From: Novosphingobium indicum
GTDB lineage: Bacteria; Pseudomonadota; Alphaproteobacteria; Sphingomonadales; Sphingomonadaceae
Assembly: GCF_014645195.1 (NCBI RefSeq)
Contig: NZ_BMLK01000001.1
Span: 248,001 to 312,000, forward strand
Direction: 5' to 3'
DNA: 64,000 nucleotides
Made by a program: the position numbers and the translations under genes. Under the pieces are notes generated by a model. That model was not told the DNA's origin and searched no databases. It saw nothing but the letters and a program-made list of their open reading frames with translations. This document shows, in pieces, positions 8,697 through 16,761 of the stretch (its first letter is position 1; each line of letters opens with the position of its first letter).

Positions 8697-9308
8697 ATGG
8701 AAAATGAACTGGCCCGCGAAGTCGTCCCGCACGGCGATCCCATCGCGCTGTTCAAGGCCTGGTACGACGAGGCCCGGACCACCGAGTTAAATGATTCCAA
8801 TGCCATGGCTCTCGCCACCGCGACGCCGGAGGGGCTGCCTTCGGTGCGCATGGTCCTGCTCAAGGGCTACGGGGCGGACGGCTTCGTGTTCTATACCAAT
8901 GGCCTTTCGCGCAAGGGGCGCGAGATTGCCGCGAACCCGAACGTCGCGTTGCTCTTTCACTGGAAGAGCCTGCGCCGCCAGATCCGCATCGAAGGCCATC
9001 TGCAGCCGGTAACGGCGGAGGAGGCCGACGCCTATTTCCATTCGCGCGCGCGGGATTCGCAGCTCGGCGCTGTCGCTTCCGACCAGTCGGCGCCGCTCGA
9101 CAGCCGTGAGACGTTCCTGGCACGCTACGAATCCGTGCGCGACAGGTTCGATGGCAAGGACGTCGAGCGTCCGGGGCATTGGGGCGGGTACCGGGTCGTC
9201 CCGGCAGCGATGGAATTCTGGCACGACCGCGCGCACCGGCTGCACGAGCGCCGCCGTTTCGAGCGCGGGGCCGACGGCGACTGGTCCAGTACGCTGCTCT
9301 ATCCGTGA
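8697..9308 (+). CDS. pdxH: Pyridoxamine 5'-phosphate oxidase
   Basis: FMN enzyme that oxidises pyridoxine or pyridoxamine 5'-phosphate to pyridoxal 5'-phosphate. The 203-residue product carries the family motifs PSVRMVLLKGY and FVFYTNGLSRKG (FMN binding), HWKSLRRQIRIEG, and the C-terminal FWHDRAHRLHERRRF that contacts substrate. The ATG at 8697 is preceded by AGGAAA; a longer frame upstream adds low-complexity sequence not found in the family. The following cation transporter overlaps or abuts the stop, so the two may be cotranscribed. Confidence 0.95.
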   Translation: MENELAREVVPHGDPIALFKAWYDEARTTELNDSNAMALATATPEGLPSVRMVLLKGYGADGFVFYTNGLSRKGREIAANPNVALLFHWKSLRRQIRIEGHLQPVTAEEADAYFHSRARDSQLGAVASDQSAPLDSRETFLARYESVRDRFDGKDVERPGHWGGYRVVPAAMEFWHDRAHRLHERRRFERGADGDWSSTLLYP

Positions 9309-9310
9309 GC

Positions 9311-10243
9311 ATGCACCACGGGCATCTCAACCGCAGTGCGGCCATCGCCAGTATCTTGGCGGCGACGCTGCTGCTGGCGATCAAGGGCTGGGCGGCGTGG
9401 TCGACCGGCTCGACAGCGATGCTCGGCAGCCTTGCCGACACCGTACTCGATCTGGTTGCCAGCTTGGCGACGCTGCTGGGCGTGTGGATCGCCGCGCAGC
9501 CGGCGGACGACAAGCATCGCTTCGGCCACGGCAAGGCAGAGGCCATCGCCGCGCTGTTCCAGATCGTCCTGATCTCGATCTCTGCGCTCGGGATCGCCAG
9601 CCGCGCCATCGAGCAGTTCCTGTCCGGCGCGCGGGTGCAGTCCGCAGCCGAGGGTATCGGTGTTTCGGTGGCGGCGATTGTCGTGACCTTCGCGCTGCTG
9701 GCGTGGCAGCGCCACGTGATCCGCAAGACGGGCAGCCTCGCGATCACCACCGATAACGTCCATTACCAGTCAGACCTGCTGCTCAACCTTGCCGTGATCG
9801 CGGCGCTGGCGCTCGACCAGTATGCGGGCATTCGCGCCGCCGACCCGCTGTTCGGCTTCGGCATTGCGCTGTGGCTGGGCTGGGGTGCCTGGAAGGCGTC
9901 GAAGCAGGTGCTCGATCAGCTCATGGACCACGAATGGCCCGAGGCGAAGAAGCAGCGTTTTCTGGAAGTGCTGGCCCGCTATCCCGACATTACCGGGGTG
10001 CACGACCTGCGGACGCGCACGTCGGGCGACAAGGATTTCGTGCAGTTTCACATCTGGGTCGATCCGGCGATGACGGTGCGCAAGGCGCACCGGGTCATGG
10101 ACGAGATCGAGGCCCAGATTCATTCCGAGTTTCCCGGCGTGGAAGTGCTGATCCACACCGATCCGGACGGTCTGGTCGATGAAAAGGGCGATGCCGGCAA
10201 GGACGTGCTGCCCCCGATCCGGATCGATGCCGAAACACCCTAG
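9311..10243 (+). CDS. CDF-family divalent cation efflux transporter (FieF-like)
   Basis: Cation diffusion facilitator that exports Zn2+, Fe2+ or similar ions in exchange for protons. The ATG at 9311 gives about 310 residues starting MHHGHLNRSAA; a GTG at 9305 overlapping the pdxH stop as GTGA is an alternative. About six membrane helices are present. Metal-site residues are recognisable in LADTVLDL (helix 2) and NVHYQSDLLLN (helix 5), the Asp-Asp/His-Asp tetrad of FieF/YiiP. The cytosolic C-terminal domain (about 205-295) has the usual TRTSGDKDFVQFHIWVDP fold. Metal specificity cannot be read from this sequence. Confidence 0.92.
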   Translation: MHHGHLNRSAAIASILAATLLLAIKGWAAWSTGSTAMLGSLADTVLDLVASLATLLGVWIAAQPADDKHRFGHGKAEAIAALFQIVLISISALGIASRAIEQFLSGARVQSAAEGIGVSVAAIVVTFALLAWQRHVIRKTGSLAITTDNVHYQSDLLLNLAVIAALALDQYAGIRAADPLFGFGIALWLGWGAWKASKQVLDQLMDHEWPEAKKQRFLEVLARYPDITGVHDLRTRTSGDKDFVQFHIWVDPAMTVRKAHRVMDEIEAQIHSEFPGVEVLIHTDPDGLVDEKGDAGKDVLPPIRIDAETP

Positions 10244-10255
10244 GCGGGATCGGCG

Positions 10256-11401
10256 CTAGTCTTTCCAGCCCGGGAACAGGGCGAGCAGCGCGCCCAGCCG
10301 GTCGTGCAGCACGCGTTCCTGCGCCGCATCGCTTTCGCCGAGGCGGACGATCGTGAGCAACTGGCTGGGCGATCCGATCACGTACTGCCCATGCTCGCCA
10401 AGGCACGCGAAAAGGTTGCTCGGGGCCGTGCCGGGATAGAGGCGGGCCTCGTCACCCGGCGGGGCGGTGTTGAGCCAGACCCCCGCGCCATAGGCCTCGT
10501 TGCGCGGCGAGGGGCTCAGCATGAACTGGATCCAGCGGCGCGGCAGGATCTGGGCGCCCTTGACCGACCCCTTGTGGCGCAGGAACTCGCCGAGCTTGCC
10601 CCAGTCGCGTGCGTCGGCGTGGATCATGGCGGCGCCGATCATCGTGCCCGCGCGGTCGTATCCCACTAGCGTCGAATCCATGCCGATCGGCAGCAGCACC
10701 CGGTTCTTGAGGAATTCGCTCACGGCATGGCGGCGGCGGGCGGGATTGTTGTCGGGCGCAAGCACCCTTGCGGCAAGGTCCGAGAGGATAACCGGGGTCG
10801 CCGAGGAATTCTCGAAGACGCGGCCGGCGGGCGCTTCCAGCGGCTGGGCCTCGGCATAGGCGGCCATGTCGTCGCGCCCGTCGAGGAAGAGCATGCGCAT
10901 GCGATCCGATTCGCGGTCCTGGTCCTCGCCGCTTTCGGCCTTCTCCGAATGGCGCAGGCCCGAGCGCATCTGCAGCAGCTGCTTGAGAGTCACGACGCCG
11001 CGCGGGTCGCCGGGCCGCTGCCACGCGGGGACGGGGGCGGATTCGTTGAGCCGCAAGCGGCCGTCGCTCACGAGTTGACCGATCATCAGCGACGTGACGC
11101 ACTGCCCCATGCTCCAGCCGGGTAGGCGGGTATCCTTGTCGATGCCCTCGCCATAGCGCTCGACGATCACTGACCCGCGCTTCATCACGATCAGCGCCTC
11201 TGTCCTGCCCACGCTTTCGCTGTCGAACAGCGCGTCCAGCGCGCGGCCGAGCGGTTCGCGCGGCGCGCCGCCTTCGTCGGCAATCGCGGCGAGCGAGGCA
11301 TCGCTTGGCGGTGGCGGCCCTTCGGGGGCGGACTGTCCACAGCCCCACAGGGTTGGCAGCGCAAGCAGGGCGAGGATATGGGGAAGGCGGCGCACCGGCA
11401 T
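10256..11401 (-). CDS. Beta-lactamase-fold lipoprotein with altered catalytic motifs
   Basis: Class C beta-lactamase/CubicO-like protein, 381 residues from the ATG at 11401, which directly begins a signal peptide (MPVRRLPHILALLALP) and a possible lipobox ending at Cys21. An upstream frame to 11512 is open but adds no signal-like sequence. The fold is supported by LKQLLQMRSGLRH, DWGKLGEFLRHKG and HGQYVIGSPSQLLTIVRLG. The nucleophile motif reads Ser97-Met-Gly-Gln100, not SxxK, and the usual YxS/N position reads Asn198-Ser-Ser. Loss of both the lysine and the tyrosine suggests an inactive or repurposed enzyme. Substrate unknown. Confidence 0.82.
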   Translation of the reverse strand: MPVRRLPHILALLALPTLWGCGQSAPEGPPPPSDASLAAIADEGGAPREPLGRALDALFDSESVGRTEALIVMKRGSVIVERYGEGIDKDTRLPGWSMGQCVTSLMIGQLVSDGRLRLNESAPVPAWQRPGDPRGVVTLKQLLQMRSGLRHSEKAESGEDQDRESDRMRMLFLDGRDDMAAYAEAQPLEAPAGRVFENSSATPVILSDLAARVLAPDNNPARRRHAVSEFLKNRVLLPIGMDSTLVGYDRAGTMIGAAMIHADARDWGKLGEFLRHKGSVKGAQILPRRWIQFMLSPSPRNEAYGAGVWLNTAPPGDEARLYPGTAPSNLFACLGEHGQYVIGSPSQLLTIVRLGESDAAQERVLHDRLGALLALFPGWKD

Positions 11402-11433
11402 GACGCTCGGTGTGATGTGCGAGGCGCAGGCGA

Positions 11434-11829
11434 ATGGCAACACCCGGAAAATCGCGGACAGGGGACAACCCCTCGCAGGCCTACCCCACGCGCCAGCCTT
11501 CGCGCTGGGCACGTAATCTGGTGATCGTGCTGCTGATCGCGGGTGTTGCCGCGCTGGCGGGGTCCTGGCACGGGCTGCGCGAACGGGCGCTGGTCGGATC
11601 GGCCTATGGCGCGCGCGTCGGCTGCGTCTGCCGCTATGTTTCGAACCGTTCGCTCGACAGCTGCGAAGGCGATATTGCGGTGGCCGGGCTGGGTCGTATC
11701 GCTTCGCTGGTCTCGCTCTCCGAGAACAACGAGACGAAGACGATCACCGCTGGCATCCCGATGCTGATGCATCAACGTGCGACCTTCGATGCCAAGACCG
11801 GTTGCCAGCTCGAACCCTGGCAGGACTGA
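11434..11829 (+). CDS. Small single-pass membrane hypothetical protein
   Basis: Unrecognised 131-residue protein, divergent from the beta-lactamase-fold gene with only a 32-bp spacer. A basic N-terminus (about 1-27) precedes one membrane helix (about 28-45, LVIVLLIAGVAALAG). The remaining 85 residues, probably periplasmic, contain four cysteines: VGCVCRY, SLDSC and TGCQLEPW. That pattern suggests disulfides. High third-position GC and a regular frame support a real gene. I recognise no domain. Confidence 0.7.
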   Translation: MATPGKSRTGDNPSQAYPTRQPSRWARNLVIVLLIAGVAALAGSWHGLRERALVGSAYGARVGCVCRYVSNRSLDSCEGDIAVAGLGRIASLVSLSENNETKTITAGIPMLMHQRATFDAKTGCQLEPWQD

Positions 11830-11831
11830 TC

Positions 11832-11873
11832 GTCAGTCCCCCAAGGTCAGTCCCCCAAGGTCAGTCCCCCAGG
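11832..11873. repeat. Three tandem copies of a 14-bp unit
   Basis: Units GTCAGTCCCCCAAG (11832-11845 and 11846-11859) and GTCAGTCCCCCAGG (11860-11873) are head to tail, the last with one substitution. The third copy contains the stop codon of the - strand S41 gene, so the repeat triplicates the C-terminal GD-stop coding segment just beyond the gene end. It fills the whole gap between two convergent genes. Replication slippage is the simplest origin. Confidence 0.9.
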
Positions 11874-13261
11874 GCTTCCTTCGCAACAGACTGGACGGCT
11901 TTCCAGTGGCTGGCGACCGGATCGGCCGGGTCGTAGATTTCCAGCCACTCCTGCGGGGCGATGCCGGTTTCCTCGAACACGGTGCCGTCGGGCGCGGCGA
12001 AGACTTCGTTCGAGAGTTCGAGCAGCCAGCCGTTTGGTAGCGGCTTGGGCAGCGGCGTCGAGAAGGAACCGCGCGTGGTCGTGCCGACCTGACGGACCTG
12101 CGGAAGCTGCCGGAACGCCAGCGTCGCCAGTTCGCCGCCGCTCACGGTCACGTCGCTGGTCATCAGGTAGACCGGTCCGTCGAAGCGCGGACCGTCGGCT
12201 GGCCTGATCCAGTGGGGAAACGGCGCGAGGCCCGAGCGGGGCGCGCGGGTGGTGAAGCCGATATAGGGCTTTTCGGTGAAGCGGCCGGGCAGCGCCTTGG
12301 CCACCGCGTCCCAGCCGCCGCGGTTGTTGGACAAGTCGACGATGACGGCATCGAGCCCCTCGAAAGCCGTGGAGGCCTCATCCAGCACACTATCAAGCGC
12401 GCCCAGTTCGGCGGCAGCCCATTCCGGAGAGGCGAAGTCCTCGCGGTCGGTGAAGCCGCCCATCACGAAGACCTGCAGATAGCCCACCCGCCCGTCGATC
12501 ACACCCCAGATGATGCGGTCCTGCGCGACCTGATGGGCCGTATCGCCGAGCCCCGCACGCGTCTTTGCCATGAGCTGCGTTAGCCACGCGCCCTCACCCA
12601 TGCTGGCGCGGATGCGTGGAAGCGTCTCGCCCTGACCGTCCTGGATGCGCCGCTTCTTGCCCTCGACAACGCCGATCAGCTTGGTGTGGCTGTCGGAAAG
12701 GCCGTCCATGAAGGCCCCCAGCGCGGTCCACAGCGCGTCGTCGTCCATGTCGGGGTGCATCCTGGCGCGCAACTTTGCGGCGCGGGCCGCGAAATCGGGC
12801 GGGCGGCGGTCGAAGAAGGCATAGTGCCGCTCGAAATGATCGAGGAAGGCATCGGCGACCACTTGCGGCGTTGCTTGCACGGGCGAAAGGCAGGGCGCGG
12901 GCAGGGCTTCGAGGCGATCGAAGACAACATTGGTATCGCCCGCGAGAAGCTGGAAGATCGCCGACTTCCCGCCGGGAAGCGCGCGGAAGTAGCGGTAGTG
13001 GACCGAAGACATGTCGCTGAGCGGCCCGCCTTCCTGCGGCGGGCGGTAGCAGGTGTCGCCGCTCTGGAACCGGGTCACGCCGTCTTCGTCGATATCGATG
13101 ATCCAGCCGTAGCCTCGCGAGCGCCAGGCACCGCGAACGGCGGGGTCGGTATGGCCGTCCGCGGTCACGATCGGCTGGAGAGGCCCGGCCCCTTCCCAGG
13201 GCGTGGCAGCGGACGGTGTTTGCGCCGCGAGCGCGGCACCGGCAAGAAGACCAAGCAGCAT
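11861..13261 (-). CDS. S41-family peptidase, exported
   Basis: Exported 466-residue protein related to C-terminal processing/tricorn-core proteases. A short signal peptide (about 1-13, MLLGLLAGAALAA) is followed by a variable N-terminal domain (about 20-120, two cysteines). The S41 domain spans about 245-455. GYLQVFVMGGF and VIVDLSNNRGGWD match the S41 substrate-strand and Asn-Arg-Gly-Gly motifs, and MTSDVTVSGGELA holds the likely nucleophile Ser. No PDZ domain is obvious, and the lysine of CtpA is replaced by a TTRGSFSTPL segment, as in IRBP-like S41 members. Substrate unknown. Confidence 0.83.
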   Translation of the reverse strand: MLLGLLAGAALAAQTPSAATPWEGAGPLQPIVTADGHTDPAVRGAWRSRGYGWIIDIDEDGVTRFQSGDTCYRPPQEGGPLSDMSSVHYRYFRALPGGKSAIFQLLAGDTNVVFDRLEALPAPCLSPVQATPQVVADAFLDHFERHYAFFDRRPPDFAARAAKLRARMHPDMDDDALWTALGAFMDGLSDSHTKLIGVVEGKKRRIQDGQGETLPRIRASMGEGAWLTQLMAKTRAGLGDTAHQVAQDRIIWGVIDGRVGYLQVFVMGGFTDREDFASPEWAAAELGALDSVLDEASTAFEGLDAVIVDLSNNRGGWDAVAKALPGRFTEKPYIGFTTRAPRSGLAPFPHWIRPADGPRFDGPVYLMTSDVTVSGGELATLAFRQLPQVRQVGTTTRGSFSTPLPKPLPNGWLLELSNEVFAAPDGTVFEETGIAPQEWLEIYDPADPVASHWKAVQSVAKEALGD

Positions 13262-13306
13262 CGAAACTTCCCCTGTTGCCCTGATCGGGCACGAAGTGCT
13301 TTGTGG

Positions 13307-14470
13307 TCAGGCGGTTATGGCGGCTTCGGTCGCTTCGATCCAGCCCCCGCCGATCACCCGCTCGCCGGCGTAGATCACCGCTGCCTGTCCCGGCGCCACG
13401 CCGTATTCGGGATTGGCGAAGCGGATGGTCGTCTCGGCATCGTCGCCGAAGGGGCCATCGAGCGTGATCGGCACCGGCTTGGCGAGCGAACGGACCTTGG
13501 CGGTGAGCGGGGTGCCCGCGGGTAGCGGGCCGATGCGGTTGGTCTCGGTGATCCGCGCGGACGCGGTGGCGAGCAGACGGCGCGGGCCGACTACCACATG
13601 GCGCGTGTCGGCATCGATGCGCACGACATAGAGCGGTTCGGGCTGCCCGCCGATCTCGAGGCCGCGGCGCTGACCGACCGTATAGTGGATCACGCCACGA
13701 TGCGTACCGAGAACGTCGCCGGTCTCGGCATGGACGATCTCGCCGGGCGCTTCGCCCTCGGGACGCACGGAGCGCACTACCTTGGCGTAATCGCCGTCGG
13801 GCACGAAGCAGATGTCCTGGCTGTCGGGCTTGGCGGCTACGCGCAGCCCGGCAGCTTCGGCGAGGCGCCGGGTTTCGGTCTTGGGCAACCCGCCGAGCGG
13901 GAAGCGCAGGAAGTCGAGCTGTTCCTCGGTGGTGCCGTAGAGGAAGTAGCTCTGGTCGCGCGCGGGATCGGCGGCGCGGTGCAGTTCGGGGCCGGCCGGG
14001 CCGATCACGCGCTGCACGTAGTGCCCGGTGGCAAGGCAGTCCGCGCCGAGTTCGCGGGCCATGGCCAGCAGGTCTGTGAACTTGGGCCCCATGTTGCAGC
14101 GGATGCAGGGGATCGGCGTGCGACCCGAGAGATAATCGTCGGCGAAACGCTCGACGACTTCCTCGCGGAAGCTGCTCTCATGGTCGAACACGTAGTGGGC
14201 GATGCCCAGTCGGTCGGCCACGGCGCGGGCGTCGCGGATATCGTCGCCGGCGCAGCAGGCGCCCTTGCGACCGGTCGCCGCGCCATAGTCGTAAAGCTGC
14301 AGGGTCACGCCGATGACTTCGGCGCCGCTCGCGGCGGCAAGGGCGGCAACCACCGAGCTGTCGACTCCGCCGGACATGGCGACGACGATGCGCCGCTCGG
14401 AAAGCGGCTCGGGCAATTGCCAGATCTTAACCGGATCGAGGCCGGCAAGCAGGTCGGAAAGAGGGCTCAT
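13307..14470 (-). CDS. mnmA: tRNA-specific 2-thiouridylase MnmA
   Basis: Adds sulfur to U34 of tRNAs for Lys, Glu and Gln. The start at 14470 ([14 protein letters not shown]) gives 387 residues; two upstream ATGs (14482, 14491) would add up to seven residues. The ATP-pyrophosphatase loop is visible in [15 protein letters not shown]. The catalytic cysteines are the one in [13 protein letters not shown] and the one in [12 protein letters not shown]. The C-terminal beta-barrel includes [14 protein letters not shown] and [19 protein letters not shown]. It stands alone, divergent from the sciP leader. Confidence 0.96.
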   Translation of the reverse strand: MSPLSDLLAGLDPVKIWQLPEPLSERRIVVAMSGGVDSSVVAALAAASGAEVIGVTLQLYDYGAATGRKGACCAGDDIRDARAVADRLGIAHYVFDHESSFREEVVERFADDYLSGRTPIPCIRCNMGPKFTDLLAMARELGADCLATGHYVQRVIGPAGPELHRAADPARDQSYFLYGTTEEQLDFLRFPLGGLPKTETRRLAEAAGLRVAAKPDSQDICFVPDGDYAKVVRSVRPEGEAPGEIVHAETGDVLGTHRGVIHYTVGQRRGLEIGGQPEPLYVVRIDADTRHVVVGPRRLLATASARITETNRIGPLPAGTPLTAKVRSLAKPVPITLDGPFGDDAETTIRFANPEYGVAPGQAAVIYAGERVIGGGWIEATEAAITA

Positions 14471-14491
14471 GGGCGGCCCCATACAGCGCAT

Positions 14492-14951
14492 GGCACGGTT
14501 TTCCTACCTTTGAAGGCTTCGGCGCGCGGGAACGCAAGGCGTACCGGGTCGTTAAGCTTGTTCAACGAACCGTAAGAACGTCCTTTACCGTCCCTTGACC
14601 ATGTTGAGGTTATACGGCCGGCATGAACATAGCTCACGACCACAAAACCTGCACGACAGGGCATCCGCAGGGTCGCGCGGATGAGGCGTTCGAGCCCCTT
14701 CAGCTAGACTGGAGGGACCTGCGTACGCGCTTGTTCGCCGCTCATGAAGTTCGCACCGTCCTGTCCCCGGAAACCAGGCCTTTGCGCCTGCGAATCCGTG
14801 GAAGTTTCGACGGTTGCGCAGCCTCCGCGCTAACTACTTATCAAGGTGTATCAAGACCCGTTAACCCAAAAGCTTCAGCCTATTGCAAGCCTGAAGCGGC
14901 AAAAGTCACTCCTGTCGCCGGAACAAGCAGCACCGGCGGACGAGGGTAAAG
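14492..14951. other. 460-bp divergent spacer between mnmA and sciP
   Basis: It contains the possible small reading frame 14623-14949 described separately. TTAA-type half-sites lie at 14552-14556 (GTTAA) and 14861-14866 (TTAACC), which resemble CtrA half-sites but do not form a full TTAA-N7-TTAA pair. A small inverted repeat has GCTTCAG at 14872-14878 against CTGAAGC at 14891-14897. The second half is noticeably richer in A/T than flanking genes. This suits a promoter and leader for sciP, but I cannot place a sigma-70 promoter confidently. Confidence 0.45.
14623..14949 (+). CDS. Possible 108-residue leader ORF upstream of sciP
   Basis: An ATG frame whose TAA ends 2 bp before the sciP ATG, with the sciP ribosome site (GAGGGTAAAG) overlapping its end. 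The first 60 codons look moderately coding (GC-ending). The later part (codons about 68-90) uses many A/T-ending codons such as CTA, ACT, GTA, TCA and AGA, unlike neighbouring genes. No domain or signal peptide is seen. It may be a small coupled protein or chance openness over a regulatory leader. Confidence 0.35.
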   Translation: MNIAHDHKTCTTGHPQGRADEAFEPLQLDWRDLRTRLFAAHEVRTVLSPETRPLRLRIRGSFDGCAASALTTYQGVSRPVNPKASAYCKPEAAKVTPVAGTSSTGGRG

Positions 14952-15251
14952 ATGATCGAGAACCAGAAAATCCGTCCAGCCCAGGTGATCGGGCCTCTCG
15001 GTGAGCCGCTGACGCTGGACTCATTGCCGCCGCCGAACACGACCCGCTGGGTCGTGCGTCGCAAGGCGGAAGTGGTGGCCGCGGTTAACGGCGGGCTGCT
15101 GACGATTGACGAAGTTTGTGAACGCTATCAGCTCACACTCGAGGAATTCGCGTCGTGGCAGCGCGCGGTGGACCGGTCGGGCATGCAGGGCCTGCGTGTG
15201 ACCCGAATTCAACACTATCGCGATCTTTACGAGCGCCAGCAGAAATACTGA
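14952..15251 (+). CDS. sciP: SciP-family cell-cycle regulator (DUF1153)
   Basis: SciP is a small helix-turn-helix protein that in Caulobacter binds CtrA-regulated promoters and blocks CtrA-dependent transcription after division. This 99-residue protein has the family layout: VIGPLGEPLTLDSLPPPNT near the start, RWVVRRKAEVVAAVNGGLL, then ERYQLTLEEFASWQRAVDR and RVTRIQHYRDL. ATG 14952 has GAGGG 6-10 bp upstream. It is followed by a strong terminator, so it is probably a separate transcription unit. Confidence 0.93.
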   Translation: MIENQKIRPAQVIGPLGEPLTLDSLPPPNTTRWVVRRKAEVVAAVNGGLLTIDEVCERYQLTLEEFASWQRAVDRSGMQGLRVTRIQHYRDLYERQQKY

Positions 15252-15284
15252 CGACGGCGACCTGAAGGTCTCAACGACAAAAAG

Positions 15285-15318
15285 AGCGGCGGTGGACACG
15301 GTTCACCGCCGCTTTTTT
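15285..15318 (+). terminator. Intrinsic terminator after sciP
   Basis: A perfect 10-bp stem, AGCGGCGGTG (15285-15294) with CACCGCCGCT (15304-15313), a 9-nt loop and a T-run through 15318. It lies 34 bp after the sciP stop. Confidence 0.93.
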
Positions 15319-15554
15319 GCTTTCTGGCGTAACAATCAGCATGCCCGAGGGGTGTTTTCGGCAACCAAGTCGTTCGTCGATCCTGATCCGCTCCAAGGCG
15401 AGCGCACATTGCCACTAACCGGATGCAGGTATATGGCGGCAGCAACGAATTTCTGTCGCATGTGCAGACCGGATCGACTTGTGATCCGTCGGCTTCGTGG
15501 CAAGAGAAGGTCGATGTGGCCTTGTGGGAAGGCTTCGGCCGTTGCGGTGACTGA

Positions 15555-16754
15555 ATGAATTACGAACCCAAGATAGAAGCCGAAGAAAGCAACCAGGTGG
15601 ATACTGCGGAAAACCCGCTGGACACGGACCTCGAACAGGAACGTGCCTCCAAGCGCCGGATCTGGTTCATCGTCGGTATTGCCCTGGCGGCAATCGTCGG
15701 TATCTGGTTTCTTCTGCACAGCGGTAGCAGCGAAGACCTGGCCGGCGATGCGGCGGGACAGATCCCGGTCGTCACGGCGGTCGTTCCCGGCAAGACGACG
15801 ATCGCCGGTGAAATCAATGCTACCGGCACGCTGGCGGCACGCCGCGAAATGCCGGTCGGTTCGGTCGGTGAGGGCGGTGAAGTCCGTTCGGTTCGCGTCG
15901 AACCCGGCGACTGGGTCAAGAAGGGTCAGATCCTGGCGGTCGTGGACCGTTCGGTGCAGTCGCAGCAGATCCAGAGCCAGGCCGCACAGGTCCAGGTGGC
16001 CGAGGCGGATGCCCGGCTCGCCCAGTCCAACCTCGACCGCGCGCTCCAGCTCGTGGACCGCGGCTTCATTTCCAAGGCCGACGTCGACAGGCTGACGGCG
16101 ACCCGCGACGCGGCCAACGCGCGCGTGCAGGTCGCGCGCGCCACGCTGCGGCAGCTGCAGGCGCAGACTGCACGTCTCAACATCGTCGCGCCCGAGGCCG
16201 GTCTCGTGCTGACCCGCAGCGTCGAACCCGGCCAGGTCGTCGGCGGCGGCAGCGGCGCCCTGTTTACCATTGCCAAGGGTGGTCAGCTCGAACTGCTCGC
16301 CGATCTCAGCGAAGATGACCTGTCCTCGATTTCCGTGGGCGTCACCGCGCAAGTGACTCCGGTCGGCACCGAAAAGGTCTTTACCGGGCAGGTCTGGCAG
16401 CTCTCGCCGGTCATCGATCCGCAGAGCCGTCAGGGCACGGCCCGCATCGCGCTCGATTACGATCCGGCGCTGCGTCCGGGCGGTTTCGCCAGCGTGAAAA
16501 TCAGCAGCGGTACCGTCGTGGCGCCGATGCTGCCGGAATCGGCGATCCAGAACGATGCCAAGGGCGCGTTCGTCTATACCATCGACGACAAGGGCATCGT
16601 GCATCGCAAGCCGGTCAAGACCGGTATGGTCACGGGGCAGGGCATTGCCGTCACATCCGGCCTGAGCGGCACCGAACAGGTGGTACTGCGTGCCGGTGGC
16701 TTCCTCAACGACGGCGACAAGGTCAAGGCCAAGCTCGTCTCCGGCGAGGAGTGA
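15555..16754 (+). CDS. RND efflux periplasmic adaptor (HlyD/MFP family)
   Basis: Membrane-fusion subunit of a tripartite RND pump, 399 residues. A cytosolic N-terminus (about 1-33) precedes one membrane anchor (about 34-54, RIWFIVGIALAAIVGIWFLL). The lipoyl halves follow (AVVPGKTTIAGEINATGTL; VRVEPGDWVKKGQILAVVD and IVAPEAGLVLTRSVEPGQVV) around an alpha-hairpin (about 135-205), then beta-barrel and membrane-proximal domains. The next gene, 7 bp on, encodes the RND pump. No TolC-type outer-membrane gene or TetR regulator is adjacent. Substrate unknown. Confidence 0.93.
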   Translation: MNYEPKIEAEESNQVDTAENPLDTDLEQERASKRRIWFIVGIALAAIVGIWFLLHSGSSEDLAGDAAGQIPVVTAVVPGKTTIAGEINATGTLAARREMPVGSVGEGGEVRSVRVEPGDWVKKGQILAVVDRSVQSQQIQSQAAQVQVAEADARLAQSNLDRALQLVDRGFISKADVDRLTATRDAANARVQVARATLRQLQAQTARLNIVAPEAGLVLTRSVEPGQVVGGGSGALFTIAKGGQLELLADLSEDDLSSISVGVTAQVTPVGTEKVFTGQVWQLSPVIDPQSRQGTARIALDYDPALRPGGFASVKISSGTVVAPMLPESAIQNDAKGAFVYTIDDKGIVHRKPVKTGMVTGQGIAVTSGLSGTEQVVLRAGGFLNDGDKVKAKLVSGEE

Positions 16755-16761
16755 TCGGCGC

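Noticed and set aside
14552..14566. A CtrA binding site upstream of sciP (TTAA followed 7 bp later by CAAC).
   Set aside because: The second half-site does not match TTAA; kept only as a weak half-site.
15409..15435. TTGCCA and TATATG upstream of the efflux adaptor as a promoter.
   Set aside because: The spacer is only 15 bp and the match is modest; not distinguishable from chance. The 236-bp gap otherwise shows nothing clear.
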